In this document: one piece after another, positions 32,801 through 46,001 of the stretch
Position numbering within the stretch: the stretch's first letter is position 1
Layout: the number at the start of each line of letters is the position of its first letter
Assembly: GCA_015345905.1 (NCBI GenBank)
Contig: JADDTR010000001.1
Coordinates: 62,001 to 126,000 of the forward strand
Direction: 5' to 3'
DNA length: 64,000 nt
Source: Aotearoamyces nothofagi
Taxonomy: Eukaryota; Ascomycota; Leotiomycetes; Leotiales; Tympanidaceae
Notes under the pieces: generated by a model
Told to the model about the DNA's origin: nothing
What the model saw: the letters and a program-made list of their open reading frames with translations, nothing else
The model's database searches: none
Program-made: the position numbers and the translations under genes

Positions 32801-35709
32801 CAGTCGTTGTCCAGGAGCAAGAGCTTTCTTGAGCCTGTCAAAGTCTTCATTGACACACTTATCGGCATTCACAATAGAGAATGCATCGGGTCCTGCTTCA
32901 GCCTCGCCTTGAACAACCACTGCGAGTGTTGGCAACCGGCCTTGGGAGATCTTTCCAATATCTCTGAATGCGTTGAGAAGTGCTGAGCACTGCGCACGGA
33001 CGAGTTGTGTAAAGCTGACAAGATCACGATAGTGTAAAGGACGGTCAGACTCCAAGATCTTCTGAAGGGCACCCATGAATCTTGACGGAGCTTCCTTTGA
33101 TGGGCAAGCTTTAGCATATTCATCAATGATAATTGCCGTAGTCAATTGAGTTGTCGAGAAAGCCGATGTAAGAGCCGGAGTTATACTAGCATCATACGAC
33201 TCCAACGCACTTTGTGGGACGAGGCTCATCACCAGGCCCATTGCTTTGGCAGCGGATACTCTTGATCGAATAAGTACGTCCATACCAACTAGGTCGACAT
33301 CTCCCTGCATCATATGGCCATCAACATCGTGTGAAGAAGAGGGTGCTGGCTCAATCACTTTCATTGACTTCCGCCTTCGTTTCGCAGAGGGTTCAGATCC
33401 GGCTACTGGAGACATTTGACGTGCAAGATTGCTAGGCATAGTATAACTATTGCCAGACGGTCTCATGAATAACGTCGGATTCATAGGCAGTGGGTGCCTC
33501 GAGACGCCAATTGGATGAAGTGTAAGTTGCATTAGAGAATCGATGTGGGGTGAGAATTCATTGGCCAGTTCTTGGGCGTCTTTTCTAGCCATGTAGGTGA
33601 CCAAAGCCGTCCAAACTTGGAGGGACAATTGTAGTGTATCTTCGTTTCGTTCGACGAGAATATTCTGATAGATCAGGCGTAGAATCCTACCATTGAGCCA
33701 CCCTCTTGTCCCATCACCCTCGATGTTGACGAAAGTAAGTAGAGCTCTAAGTACGGCCGATCGAACTGACGTAATAGTGTGTCGCAAGAAGGGATAGAGT
33801 CTTGGAACAAGCTCCGCAAAAGATTGCTCCGGGTCGTTGGCAGCGTTTTTCTTCATTGCATCGAGTACTTCTGGGAAACTGCATAGCTTTGCAAGGAGAT
33901 CCATTATTTGACCCGTACTTGCACTTAGATCATCTCCAAGGTCTATGAGGCATGACCATACGATGTTGATTAATGCATCCAAAGCTGCGGGACGCAGGTT
34001 GACAAAATCTCTTGCAATTGGGATGAGGGTAGCCGCACTGACTGATCGCACATCATCATCGAAATCTCCGAGCCCTTTCATAACAGCTCTGATAACGCTA
34101 TCAATGAGGACACTGTCCTGGAGAAGAAGATCATTGCGTACTGCAACAAGATATCGTAGGCCAATCATCCCACCATGGCAGACAGCCCAGGCCGGCCGAT
34201 CGAGACCGAGATCTTCCTGCATAACCATGCGGTATAGAATGTGGTGTACTGCGTAGACTGTCTCCGGGGCCAAGTGCTTGAGGAGAACACCGAGCGTTTG
34301 CCCAACGGTCTCACGAATAGGCGCAACAACTGTATCTGACACATAGTCACCAAATCTGTCCAACATAAAAACGCAGCACAGTCTGCATGCCAGGTCATCA
34401 AGCCAGTTCCGATTGAGAATGTCGTTTTCTTTGCGTGATTTCCCTCGTTCCCGGCCGGCACCTTCACCATGAGCACGTATGATCTCACGAAGACCCATAG
34501 CAGCTCCGTGTCGAGTCTCCCATTGAGAATCAAACAGATCAACCTTGAGAAGCTCACACAACCGCTCATAGGGCCATTCCGCACCGCTGGTTTCCTCATC
34601 GGTCTCGATTTCGGATTTGATGGGAATTACAGGTCCTTTAAACTCTGAAACTACCTTTGAATCCTCGTCTACTTCTGCTGGTCTATCCAGTGATAGGTAG
34701 TCCGATACATTCCCATTTGTGTTTTCTTCGCCGTCGCCGATGTCGGCCACTGAAGCATCTGGGCCTCCTGGGGTAGAATCACCTGTGTTACTTCTCCGTA
34801 CGGAAATATCCATGAGCCGATTTTTGCTGCCAGCATGAAGCGCCTCCCGCTTACGTTTGCGCTTTAGCTGATTCAACTGCCGCGCACTGAGCCCTCCTTC
34901 GTTGACTGGAGTTGCCGGTACTTGGGTGCTATTGGGACTGTTTGTGCCATCATCACGATGCAACTGCCCGTTCGAGGTATCAAGCCTCGGTGGTGAAGAG
35001 CCAATTTGCGCAGCAATTTGAATATCACTGTAGATGTCCTCCTCAACATACTTGCCGCGAAGACCAAGCCGTGTTGGCAGTGTTTTCTTCTTATGCGCCA
35101 AGCGTTCCGCAGGGTCGAGAGTAGCCAAAGCAAACTCGTATTCTCGGCCAGTGCCACGTGCAAGTTCCTTACCATATTTTAGCACTGCTGGGATATCGAG
35201 AGTGTTGAGACTAAGTTGAGAATCATCAGAGGGCAATGAGAAATCATCTCCATTCTCCTCCTTCTTCACAGTGGGGACATCGTCTTCCTTAGAAGGATCA
35301 CCCTTGACAAACCCATCGTCAGCGTTAGGATCATAGCGCTCGGCGTTGTCAACAATGCCCCCGATGGCCTTTGTGGCGGCAACACGAGTATCCCATGTCC
35401 TGTGATGAAGATAAGGCACGACTCTCGTTAGCAGGCTAAAGAGGTCATCTGGGTGAGCCTTCTGGACGTCGGCGAGTTGTTGCGCGGCAGTATTCCGGAT
35501 AAGCTGGGTGCTGCCCGTCTCCAGTAGCCTACGTCATTATTAGTACGCCAATGTGAATGTGGCCTGGCGGAACGGAGATACTCACGTGACTAAACGGTCC
35601 AATCTGGGAAGGCACGTGACACGAGTTAGCGGCTAGATCTACGCGGTGCAGGCCAAACGGAGGCGCATGGCGAGAATTGTGAAACCTGTGAAACTCACCT
35701 CGAAGCCAT
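29807..35709 (-). CDS. mot1: TBP-removing SNF2 ATPase Mot1 (BTAF1)
   Basis: Uses ATP to strip TATA-binding protein from DNA and redistribute it among promoters. Exons are inferred at 35709-35699 (11 bases), 35603-35586 (18 bases), 35528-30156 and 30101-29807, giving 1898 residues (yeast 1867). The tiny exons build the conserved start MASRLDRLVTLLETGSTQLI. HEAT repeats fill the N-terminal 1200 residues (PYLHHRTWDTRVAATKAIGG, WPYERLCELLKVDLFDSQWE). The C-terminal ATPase shows DDMGLGKTLQTLCI (Walker A), VLDEGHLIKNP (DEGH), LSGTPIQNN, LLLTTSVGGLGLNLTGADTV and DRAHRIGQKKVVNVYR. The final exon supplies the LQRFKIDVASTVVNQQNAGL bridge and the family-typical acidic end. All phases agree. Confidence 0.96.
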
Positions 35710-37496
35710 GATGGTTTGGCACTACCAGCTCCTTACTACCTTACTACTCTACTTCCCTATAATCTGCCAGTAGTGTATGCGGGGAGTATCGCCATCGATG
35801 TGACGCCGTAGTGAGAGCGTTTAGACGTATTAGGCGTATTAGGCGTATTAACACGGCGGGTGAGCAAGTTAAGAGTTTTGGGGCAGGCTAGGCCAGTAAC
35901 GCGCAGCCGCGGGCGGAAGTGGATGGCGGGTGGGCACCGGATGTGAGGTTGTGGTTGTGGTTGTGTTGTTATACTTTGTTCTGTTCTAGGTATATTAGAT
36001 GTACGGCAGTGCTCTTCGCGGGCGGGCAGGGCCGGTCATGTGAGGGATTGCAAGGGTCAGGTGGGTGGTAGTTGCACGCGTTTTTCGCTTCCAGCTCGAA
36101 ATTGATCTTGGGCGGAGAGCGGCCTTATGTAGCCGTCGCGAGAAGATTCGCAGCTAGTCAAATTTCCCTTAGCGGCGCCTGATCCCTGTCGCGGCTGCCT
36201 CGCCAGAAAAGGAGACGGCGTGGGAGCCGTCGCGACCTGGGTTTGCAGGTCTTGCGTGCAGATGCCGCTGTTGATAGTTGATACGATACACGACTCTACA
36301 GTGCCGGTGCTGAGGACACTGCGCGTATGCAACTACCGTCGTCCCGGGCGAGTCGACATTCGCCGGCACTGCACCAACTATACGGTTTGGGGATGTGCCT
36401 GCGGTCTGGCTTCTGCACGATAACATGGAAAGCTAGGCAGATGAGGCTTGGAAGCCTTGACGGTTGACGTGAGGCCAAGAGGTACAGTGCATCGTGGGAT
36501 GCTGCGTCGCATGTAGCAACAGCATGGCGGCCTGGGGGGACTCATGGGCAGAACCTGCACCGCGGCGCTCAGATACATCCCAACGTCCCTTGAGCCGCTC
36601 TCCGCAACCTGCACAGCGGCATGCTTTGATTCGCGGGGGAATGCACTTGTACGCGCCGAGATACGCGTGGATCCTACGAAGTCACGGGATGCGGTATACA
36701 AAATGGCATTTGGCTCATCCCAGTACCTGCGACTTGCAGCGCCGATATCTTGTAGAGGCCTTAGGGAGCAAGGTTACGTGCGTTGACAGCGTCCGTCTCG
36801 GCTCGGTATGCTTGGAGAGTGCAGCAGCTACTGAGATGCGGCAAATCGGGGACAAGCAAGAAGTCGAGATGGGCAAGAAGATTGTGATACTAGAGCAGCC
36901 GTAAAGCAGGCTCATAAGCCCGTGAAATAGATGAGGTCAAGTCAAAAAAGAAAAGCTCGAAAGCTACCTTGGATGGACATGAAGATACCACCGTCCCACC
37001 CGTCCGTCAGCGCGGGGAAAGAAAGATGGTCTTTTGGTCTTTTTGGCCTCAGGAGCCAGGAGCCTGGACTTGACGCCTTGACGCCTTGACGCCTTACAGT
37101 AATGCTTGAGGCGTGCCTGAGGCGTGCGTGAAGAGTGTTTAAGTACTAAGGTACTGCGGTAACCCGGCAGATCCGCCCGCCTATTCCCTAAAGAGTCGTG
37201 CGACTCTCACCGCTTTAGCAGCCAGGCCAGGCCGCAAGGCCGCCCCGGCATTTGGCGCGTGTTCGCTTCCAGATTGGTGTCTGTGTCCGGAGTTACAACT
37301 CGGCCACGACCATGACCACGTTGAAACGTTCGTCCTCGGGGCCTTCAAATACAACATCCTCCACTCCCTGGCCGCCAAAGATTGCTTATAGTCTGTTGCA
37401 TTTCCTGTGAGACCTATTGCTACTACATACACTCAATGCGGTGATTTCTATTACCAACGATACCCTTTCCTTCGTCGTCGTCGTCTCGAGTTCGCG
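35710..37496. promoter_or_regulatory. Long divergent intergenic region
   Basis: A 1.8-kb gap between the divergent mot1 and kinase genes. Short repeats occur at 35824-35854 (taggcgtattaggcgtatta) and 37070-37097 (tgacgcct units, three to four copies). G+C content is near 55%. Open frames at 36220-36904 on both strands lack recognisable features. The last 60 bases before 37497 include a cgtcgtcgtcgtc run. Nothing else stands out. Confidence 0.5.
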
Positions 37497-40400
37497 ATGT
37501 CAACATACAATCCCGCCCTGCACTCGATGCCAGGCTCTGTACCTCGCGCAGCTCCCCATGGCGCACAAGCTCCGGTCGCAGCCCCTGCTGCCCCAGCTGG
37601 CACATTTTCACCCGGCACGAAAATACAAGTTGGCAACCATAAGGTGGTCATCCAAAAGTATTTTTCCGAGGGAGGATTTGCCCATGTCTATCTCGTTAAG
37701 ATGCCCAAGGCCATCGACGGCACAGACATTGCGGTGCTGAAGAGAGTTGCTGTGCCGGACAAGGACTCTCTGGCGAGCATGCGGACGGAGGTAGAGACGA
37801 TGAAGAAGCTCAAGGGACATCGGCCAATTGTCACTTACTACGACTCGCATGCCTCGCAGCTGAAGGGTGGCGGATACGAAGTCTTCCTTCTTATGGAGTT
37901 CTGTAATGGGGGTGGACTAATCGATTTCATGAATACTAGACTGCAGAACCGATTGACGGAACCGGAAATACTGAAGATCTTCTCGGACGTAGCTGAAGGC
38001 GTAGCATGCATGCATTACCTGAAGCCACCTTTGCTGCATCGCGATTTGAAGGTGGAAAACGTTCTTATATCATCCACTGGCAACTCTCGACGCTTCAAAC
38101 TCTGTGATTTTGGCTCGACAGCCCCTCCTCGACCTGCTGCCACCACTGCCGCTGAATGCAGGCTCATTGAAGACGATGTCCAGAAACACACGACTTTGCA
38201 ATACCGAAGTCCAGAAATGATTGATGTTTATCGAAAACAACCCATTGATGAGAAGTCAGATATATGGGCACTTGGTGTTTTGCTATATAAGCTTTGCTAT
38301 TACACAACACCATTCGAGGAACAAGGTCAACTTGCTATCCTCAATGCGAGCTTTAAATATCCTGCTTATCCTGTCTTCTCGGATAAGCTAAAGAAACTCA
38401 TAGGTACGAATTTACTGTCTAATATGTTGTCATTGAGCTGACCTTTATAGCATCAATGTTAAGGGAGAATCCACAGTCTCGCCCTAATATATATCAGGTC
38501 CTACGTGAAGCATGTATAATGCAGGGAATTGAAGTTCCAATCAAAGATGTATGTAGAAGGCTTTATATAAATAGAGAAATACTGACTCTTCACAGATATA
38601 TGCTGGACGGACTCAGTCTGAAACCCGACGAAATCAACAACTGCCGTCTTCTACACCCACTACGTCTCCTCCTGCAATAGGTGCTGTCTTTTCACAACCG
38701 ATTCAGCAACAGACGGTCATTCCTGATGTAGTACCGATGCGCAGAGGGAGACCAACTACGGCTGCTCAGGCGCATGCTGCTAAGCCCAGCCCATCTCCAA
38801 TGCGTGGCGCACACAGTGACCCATTTGCAGCTTTAGATTCAAAACCACTATCTTTGGGGCAGACAGACGAAGTTTCCGCTCGTTTTCCAAGTCTCGATCA
38901 ATTCTCGTTACTCCATGATCATGGAAGCAAATTTGAATTCGATTCAACATCACCCACTACAACAACATATCCGAAAGACCTCAGTCAAAGGGTCACGGAG
39001 AAGCTTGCAGATGACGCCTTTGCCTCAAAACCGCCAACTAAGGCTGCTTCTACGCCACAAGTGATTAGTCGGGCTCAAAAGATTATTTCCAGCACCCCAG
39101 AACTACAGTCTGCTGTGTCCGCTCCCTTACAAGTGCCTATCCCATCTAGGCCGGCAATGGTATCTGAAGGCACCATGACCTCTACCATTCCTCCTCAAGA
39201 ATCTCAAAGTCGACAGTATACACCGTCTCCAATATACCGGTTCCCACCGGCATCTGGCCATCATAGATCATCGAGTCTGCCTAGACATCGAGCTCAGCCC
39301 AGACCAATTTCTCCTAACCTGAAACCCGAATACCGCAGTACCACTCCAAAGGATACTTCTTCGTCCCTACAAACATCCGAAGGGAAGCATGCATCTTCTT
39401 CGCGACCATCGCTCGAAGGTGGACGTCACAGTGATGTTATTGATCCTGTTACGAGAACAAAGTCAGAAAATCGATCTCGGCCAGTCAGCATGTATCTTGA
39501 ATCAAATATGGATTATTTACGAGAGAAAGAATCTTCAAATGCAAAGCCAGGCTTTCTTGGAAGGACGCCACCACACCAAAAGCCAGCAGAAACCGCGGTT
39601 ATGGGCGAGTCGGACACGGAAGAAGAAGCTCATATTGAATCAAACGTTGACTTTCTCCGCACCATGGAAGACCAAGATGCAGCTCAACGGAAAGACCGCC
39701 GGATCAGCAGTGGAAGTAAACATAGCAAGCGCTCTAGCATGCCTTCAATATCGTTATCAAACACCAAAACATTGTTTGCCGGGAAGTTCGGCGATGCGTT
39801 CAAGCGCTTTGAAAACAGCGCGCCTCCAGGTCCTCGGACACCAAGTCCCTTGCAAGCCCTTGAACGGAGAGATTTGACACCAATTGCCGGTTCCGAAGCT
39901 ACTGACGGCCGCAGTGACGATGGACAAGTTGTCGAAGACGGCGATGACCTCACACCTGAACAACGCCGCGAGCTCGAACGGCGTCGTCTATCCATGGAGG
40001 AGGCTCGGGTTGTAAATGCCGCCGCCGAGTATCGAAAACGTCTCGCAGAGCGTGATGCTGCAGGGGCTGGAGCGCTGCCTCCGAGATCTATAGGAGGTGT
40101 GACACGGGCTGCATCAATACAAAATAAGGTCAAGACCCTCCTTGACGAAAATCAAAAGCCCTCGCCGACAAAAACAGCAGAGGGTTATGGACGATACACT
40201 GATGCTATCTCTTCACCACAGGCGCGTAACTATGAAGTAGCCCCATCCTCCAATCAATACCCTAAGCCAACCATTGCACGAAAACCTACGATGACTCCCT
40301 CTACCGGACCTTTCTCGAACCCATCCTACAATCCCAACCCGAATGCTCAATATGCGCCCATAACCTACGCAAAAGTTCGCGCAGCACCATCTTCCATCCC

Positions 40401-40707
40401 AGCTGCGGCATCAAATCGCACTGGTCCCCGTCCCTCTGCTCCTCCCAAACCAACACATCTAAATAATATCTCTACTGGGCCCAGCTCCCACGCTCCACCT
40501 TTCTCCTCCTCTCCTCCTAAATCCTCGCACTCGAGACCCACACAGCTGCATCCGGCTATGACGCCGGCTGAGAGAGATGATTATATTGCTGACTTTAGCA
40601 AGAGGTTCCCAAGCTTGGGCCATATTAAGATGGTGGAGACGGACGTAGGGAGTGGACCCTCGCCGGGATCTGGGCAGGGACAGGGGTTGAGGACCAGAGA
40701 GGTATGA
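37497..40707 (+). CDS. Ark1/Prk1/Akl1-type (NAK family) serine/threonine kinase
   Basis: Kinase family that phosphorylates endocytic coat and actin-patch proteins to promote disassembly. Exons are inferred at 37497-38403, 38451-38548 and 38596-40707, giving 1038 residues. The kinase domain covers about residues 45-330: glycine loop SEGGFAHVYLVK (57-68), VAIK-type lysine at about 82 (AVLKRV), catalytic HRDLKVENVL (181-190), DFGS (204-207), QYRSPEM in place of APE, and WALGVLLYKLCYYTTPFEE. The spliced exon 2 supplies the end of the C-lobe (RENPQSRPNIYQVLREACIM). The remaining 680 residues are low-complexity S, P and T-rich, with a short charged helix (EQRRELERRRLSMEEARV). The start ATG lies in the same frame as upstream open sequence, but family members begin close to it. 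Confidence 0.9.
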
Positions 40708-41008
40708 TTGGTGGCGGCTCAGTTCGAAGAGCTGAAAACTGGGCCGTCTTGATTGAATAGACTTTGGAGAATGCAAGTATATAAGAGCGATGCTCTACCA
40801 GTGTATTCATATCATAATCAGTGCTTTCCATGCATAGTCGCATCGATCATACCACATGGAATTGTTACATATACGGAGAAACTGCAAATTCTATATCAAA
40901 AATGTGACGTTGGAGAATTATAGAAGGGAGCCATTTCATTTCATTGATATTGTAGTTTGGGTCCTAGTCTATCCGTTGTAATCCCGTAACCTGCCATTAT
41001 GCGTAACC
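40708..41008. other. Intergenic, convergent 3' ends
   Basis: A 301-base A+T-rich gap between converging genes, with nothing but presumed 3' untranslated sequence. Confidence 0.5.
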
Positions 41009-44000
41009 TCAAACAACAAAAGGCTTCCACCCTTCAACGAGACCATCCGCAAGCTTAGTAACAGCCGACCACTCCGGTGCATATCTCCTAACCTCATCAA
41101 GTGCAGGAATAACTCCTAGCATGTTATCATCACTCCATAAACACACAACTTTGCCTTCTATACCTTCCTCACCAGGGGTTTTACCATCGCCAACTGGCCA
41201 CTCGACATCCACAACCCAAGGCTGGTCCCATTCACGATGCCATAACTTAATCTGGTCGCTTCCACTCTCTGATACTGCATCGAAGCGTTCATCTTTGCTA
41301 CTGCCAAGGACATGGAAATTCTTGATTGCACGATTAAAACGCAACGCACACGCGCGTGTGTTGCGGCCTTTTATGTTGAAACGCGCAGAATTGTGCCCCG
41401 ATTTTCGAGTGACATTGTACGTTAGCCAGTCTGCATAGCCTTTCTCCGGAGGGGCACCGTCCGGGATGTTAGGCACGACATTAGGTGCTATCCCATTCCA
41501 GGAACAAAATTGAATGGTAGGCCGGTTTTTGTCGCGCTGTTCACATTCGATGGATTGACCAGCAGCACTGGGAATGGTAGCGATGATTGGCCGAATATAA
41601 TCTTCGAGGCCAACCATGGTAACACGGTTAAGACCAGTGTCAAGCTCAACGATTTGTTGAAAGTAGGCTTTGTAGCGGTTGTTGATTGAAAATGGAAAAG
41701 CCACAAGGTTATATATGAGGGTCCCGACGAATATATGGATTAGTAATGTTGGGATGTGGTGGGTGAATCTGTGCGTTATAGGACCGAATGGCAATAGCAG
41801 CATGATCGAGAAGGTCGAAATTAGTAGGTATGGGAACAAAAGTGAGCTTCCATCGGGCCCAGTTTGGGTGGTAGCTCCGTCAAGCACCAGGCCGACCTCA
41901 CCGAGTATAATGAGTGTAACGGGCGCTACTAGCAGAAACTGTATAACCCAGGTCCAAGAAGGTAGTTTACCACTCCAGCGTTGCTCACTACCATATACCT
42001 TGTGCTATTAAGAATGTCAGCATATTATTACCTTATTCTTAGACTTCATCGTCAACGAATATTTGAACCAACCTTTTCGTCAAATTCATCATTAGCTCTA
42101 TTGACGCCAACACTGGTAGCAAATGATCTACGTGCATAATTTGCAAAAGTAGTTGAGTGTGAATTCCTTCTGGAACCCCGAATCAATGGTGTTGTCTCCG
42201 CAGGCTCATCTGGAAGCTCGTCTTCAGCTGGAGCAATTAGAGCCTCTGAGTCTGGTAGAGCCTCGATATTATCTCTAGTTTCTTGTTCGTCCTTTACGAA
42301 TTTGGAGTATTCCTCCTCAGTCGGTAACGCAAAAAGCTCCAGGAAGCTGATCAATGTTGCTAGGAATATAGCAGATTCATAGAAAACGAAGACATACCCC
42401 GAAGCAATCTTGAAGCGATCTTCAAATACAGTTGTGGCAACGAGAATAGCCCATCCAAGGGCGAATAACCAGATATAAGCGTAACCCCTATGTAAAGCAG
42501 AGGGTCGCATAAAATCTGCGCCCCGCATGATAAACCAGAAGACGCAGAAGTTAAGAGTAAGCATCATAGTCCATCTAAAAGGTATCAGCCATGTCCAAAT
42601 GGTCATTTCTGGAGAGCGAGGAGGGTATGGCGTGAATACTTACACAGAATAATGACTGCTGTAGACAATCAAAGGATTTATTTTTGCAATCAAGAATCCC
42701 GATCCTATAGTTAATACGGAAGCAATGATGAGAGCAATCGGGAATCTAGATACGCCTCGCCATCCATGGAGTGATACCGGCTGGCTGACATCCTCGCGTT
42801 TTGCAGCTGTAGCAGCGAAGAAGTAAAACTTTCCTTTCCGCGCAAGTAGATAGGCTATAAGGCTTAGTATGAGGGGTGATGCGATGAGAAGTGTAAGAGA
42901 CCACGCAAATAGCGTTCGAAGACCAAACACGGCGAAGCCTTTGCCAAATATATCGAACCAGACACCAACGGTACTTTTCCCATTCTTAGCCTTGCCTTTG
43001 GCCCCATCGCTGCGAGGACCTAAGAAAGTAGAACTAGTATCCGACGTCAATGCTTTCATGGTACTTACGGCAGCTGAAAGCATATGCCAGAGACTGTGAA
43101 TACTTGTGTGTTTGGTATCGTCAAAGTCGGTATGATATTTTGACCGGGGGTTATAGAATGCCATATCGAGACCTCTAAGACCCAAGGTATCCTCAAAAAC
43201 GACATAGTCAGTCTGACTACGGACAAACCCCTGCTTAAAGCCATCAGAGCCGATGACGGTACCGAAAGGGTGCGGACTTTTGGAATAGGCCTTAGTGACT
43301 TCGGTATCCGTCGTACGGAAAAGTATCGCCCTTCCACCACCAGCAGCCCCTTCAAGGTTTAGGAAGGTATATGCAAATTCGGAAATAGGGTGCTGAGTGT
43401 AAGCTCTCGCGCCATTTAAAAATTCTTCTTCTCCATTGTTGAGTAATGCGACAACGCCCTTCTTAGGAGTATTTCCAGGTGTGGTAAAGTAACGGATCAA
43501 CTGAAGAACAGATACAACGCCTACTCCATCATCCGTTGCTCCGAACCCAGTTGAAACACTATCATAATGGGCGTTTACGAGCACCCCACCTTTCCCATGT
43601 GTTGTCAAGGAACGTGGGGATTCGGAGTTCCACCATTGGCCATCCTCATCTTCTGTACCACGGATATAAATAATAATGTTGGTGCCCTCAAAGTAAATAC
43701 TTTGTCCTGGAAGACGACCTGTATTGGTGGACCCGACACCACCGAGGGCAGAGAAAGAAATGTTGGACTGGAGATCGTTAAATATGGTAACCGCGGGGGA
43801 CGCTGTCCGCAATCGAAGCTCTTCCTCAATCCTTGACTCTATATAAGGAGCCTCAGTCACTGACAGGGCCGGAACTGGTTCGAAAGGATTTGGTTCAATC
43901 GCCTTAGAGGTTTTGTTCTTATAAGTTTTCAATAGTATAGGAGGACTCCTTGCAGAACTTACAGCTGTTTCTGTTAACCAAGACACGCCATTCTGCTCAA

Positions 44001-44271
44001 GAATATCTTCGATCCTCTTCAAAAGCCAGTTTCTAACCTCATCGTTACGTCGACTGTTGTACGGATGATAGCCATCCGTCAAAGTTGCGAGGTCGAGCCA
44101 TGCTTCTGTTAAATTTACACCACTGTATGGCACTGGGTTTGATGGTGCATGAGGCACCGTCTCGTGGATGATTATAAGAGGGATTGCTATGCTCAAATAT
44201 ACAATGGCAGTGATAACCGTCACAGCCAGTGGAGTGAAGGCGAAAGGGTTGTGGAACTTGCTCGTCGCCAT
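41009..44271 (-). CDS. pff1: Vacuolar membrane protease, M28 family (Pff1)
   Basis: Multi-pass zinc aminopeptidase-like protein of the vacuole membrane. Exons are inferred at 44271-42644, 42574-42073 and 41998-41009, giving 1039 residues, typical for the family. A first membrane segment (about residues 15-37) is followed by the lumenal M28 domain: VNAHYDSVSTGFGATDDGVG has the zinc ligands His and Asp, LLNNGEEEFLNGARAY the catalytic Glu pair, and KYHTDFDDTKHTSIHSLWHM the distal His. Multiple membrane segments follow, with a cytosolic linker containing TTPLIRGSRRNS, then a C-terminal lumenal beta domain. Exon joins fall at VYSSHYSV/WTMML and FDEK/VYGSEQRW. Several N-glycosylation sequons are present. 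In yeast, loss has little visible effect and substrates are unknown. Confidence 0.93.
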
Positions 44272-44658
44272 GTTCGAGGAACGAGCCGTGGGAGGAGTCT
44301 GAGCGATCCTTGGTGAATCTTACGGCAATAAAGATCAAGATGGCATTCTAGCAGCGACTCTAAAGACGAATGGAAGAAAGGCGTATAGGGAATTATATAC
44401 CTGAGGGCGGTACCTCAAAGTTTTAAGGAAAATCGTGGTTAGAGAGGTTGACGTTGTGAGCTCCCCAGGTACCGAGCCACCGAGCGCATTCAGCACGACC
44501 CGGCACGACCCCACCTCATGGTCCAAGCTCCCGCATTGCGTGCATGCGTATAGTACATGATAGACCTTAGCTTTCCCGGATTTTAGATACACGAAATATC
44601 AGCCAGCATCCATATCAACCTACGAAGACCTCTCCGGCACCACCAACTCGGAATAATA
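44272..44658. promoter_or_regulatory. Divergent intergenic region
   Basis: A 387-base shared upstream region between the vacuolar protease (minus) and aim18 (plus). No TATA box or repeat stands out. Confidence 0.5.
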
Positions 44659-45867
44659 ATGAGTCTCTTCAACCCTACGATGCGCTCTGTGCGTGCCCTT
44701 GGTGCTGCTCCTAGGACTCTATGTCGCTCGCAATGTCTGCACACCCACCCACCAGTTTATCCTTACTCACGCCATCTCACTACCAAACGATCCAACTCCA
44801 GCAGTGCGCCAAACCCTGAGCAATCTTCACATAATCCACTTGATCCGATAACCTTACACCGTCTGCAGGAAGAGCGTCGTGCATACTACAAACGCCGCTC
44901 TTACTACTCCGGTGCCGGTTTTGTAGTTGGCATGATTGCGATTTGGCTGATTTCATCATCGATCGACCTCCCCCCAAAGCCCACAAAGCTCGACAGCGAC
45001 AAGACTGATGCCCGCAAAGAAGACCCGCTGGTTACACTCGGACGTGAGCGGAAGGTGGTTGTCCAGAGGCTTGGTGAGGATCCTGAAGAAAATGTAGATG
45101 TGGTACAAACGGGGACAAGTCATGTGCCGACCTTCCCACGCCTCCTAGAGTTTTCGGATGGGAATGGAAACCAGGAGACTGGGGGCGCGGTGCAAGATGG
45201 ATTGGTGGAATATCAATTGCTTGGATTGGGGATAAGGTCAGTCAGCTTCTTGGGGATCGAGGTGTATGTTGTGGGATTGTACGTCGCTACAGACGATATT
45301 GCTACATTACAGGAAGCACTGATCCGGAAGATCGATCCGATTGCTACGAGCTTGGTTGCAGGGGAGAAGGAGAAGTTGAAGGAGGCTTTGCTTGATCCAG
45401 TGAAGGGTGAGGAGGTTTGGAGCGAGGTGCTCAAGAACTCTCATGTTAGGACTTTGATACGAATCGTTCCTACAAGGAAGACGGACTTCAAGCGCCTCAA
45501 AGATGGCTTCGTACGCCAAGTCACTGCAAGAGCAAGTAATAACCCTGGCGAATATGGCGGCGAAGCGTTCGGAAGAGGTGTCGACGACCTCAGTACATTG
45601 TTTAGCAAGGGAACCGCAGTGAAAGGCAATGAGCTACTATTGGCTCGTAATGAGAAGGGTGTGTTGGCAGCGTGGTACGATGATGGTAAGGAAGGCTCGC
45701 AACGACTCGGGCAAGTGGATGATGAGGGGGTATCGAGAGCTCTGTGGTTGAACTATCTGGCCGGCAAGACAGTATCGAGTGAGGGCGCAAGACAGAGCAT
45801 TGTAGAAGGTGTGATGGAGTTCGTCGAAAGGCCAGTAGGGACGGCGGCAACACAGGTTCACGTCTAA
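44659..45867 (+). CDS. aim18: Mitochondrial chalcone isomerase-fold protein Aim18/Aim46
   Basis: A single-exon gene of 402 residues. The basic, acid-free N-terminus (MSLFNPTMRSVRALGAAPRT) is a mitochondrial presequence. A single membrane segment follows at about residues 85-101 (YYSGAGFVVGMIAIWLISS). The C-terminal half is the chalcone isomerase-like domain: LLGLGIRSVSFLGIEVYVVG, VRTLIRIVPTRKTDFKRLKDG and ALWLNYLAGKTVSSEGARQ. Yeast Aim18 and Aim46 are inner-membrane proteins facing the intermembrane space; Aim18 was reported to bind haem. The catalytic residues of plant chalcone isomerase are not expected here. Tail-to-tail with the glutaredoxin gene at 134 bases. Confidence 0.9.
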   Translation: MSLFNPTMRSVRALGAAPRTLCRSQCLHTHPPVYPYSRHLTTKRSNSSSAPNPEQSSHNPLDPITLHRLQEERRAYYKRRSYYSGAGFVVGMIAIWLISSSIDLPPKPTKLDSDKTDARKEDPLVTLGRERKVVVQRLGEDPEENVDVVQTGTSHVPTFPRLLEFSDGNGNQETGGAVQDGLVEYQLLGLGIRSVSFLGIEVYVVGLYVATDDIATLQEALIRKIDPIATSLVAGEKEKLKEALLDPVKGEEVWSEVLKNSHVRTLIRIVPTRKTDFKRLKDGFVRQVTARASNNPGEYGGEAFGRGVDDLSTLFSKGTAVKGNELLLARNEKGVLAAWYDDGKEGSQRLGQVDDEGVSRALWLNYLAGKTVSSEGARQSIVEGVMEFVERPVGTAATQVHV

Positions 45868-46001
45868 AATATGTATAATGCAATAGTACTATAGGGACTA
45901 GTTGAAGGATGGAGATCTTAGGGGACATCAATTTTTTGCAGCGTTCTCTAGAAACTCTTAGAATCTATCACAGAGGTGTGTACTAAGGTATTTCCATCAA
46001 T

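Noticed and set aside
36057-36904. Group of open frames of 60-136 codons between mot1 and the kinase.
   Set aside because: No conserved motif and no preferred strand or splice structure.
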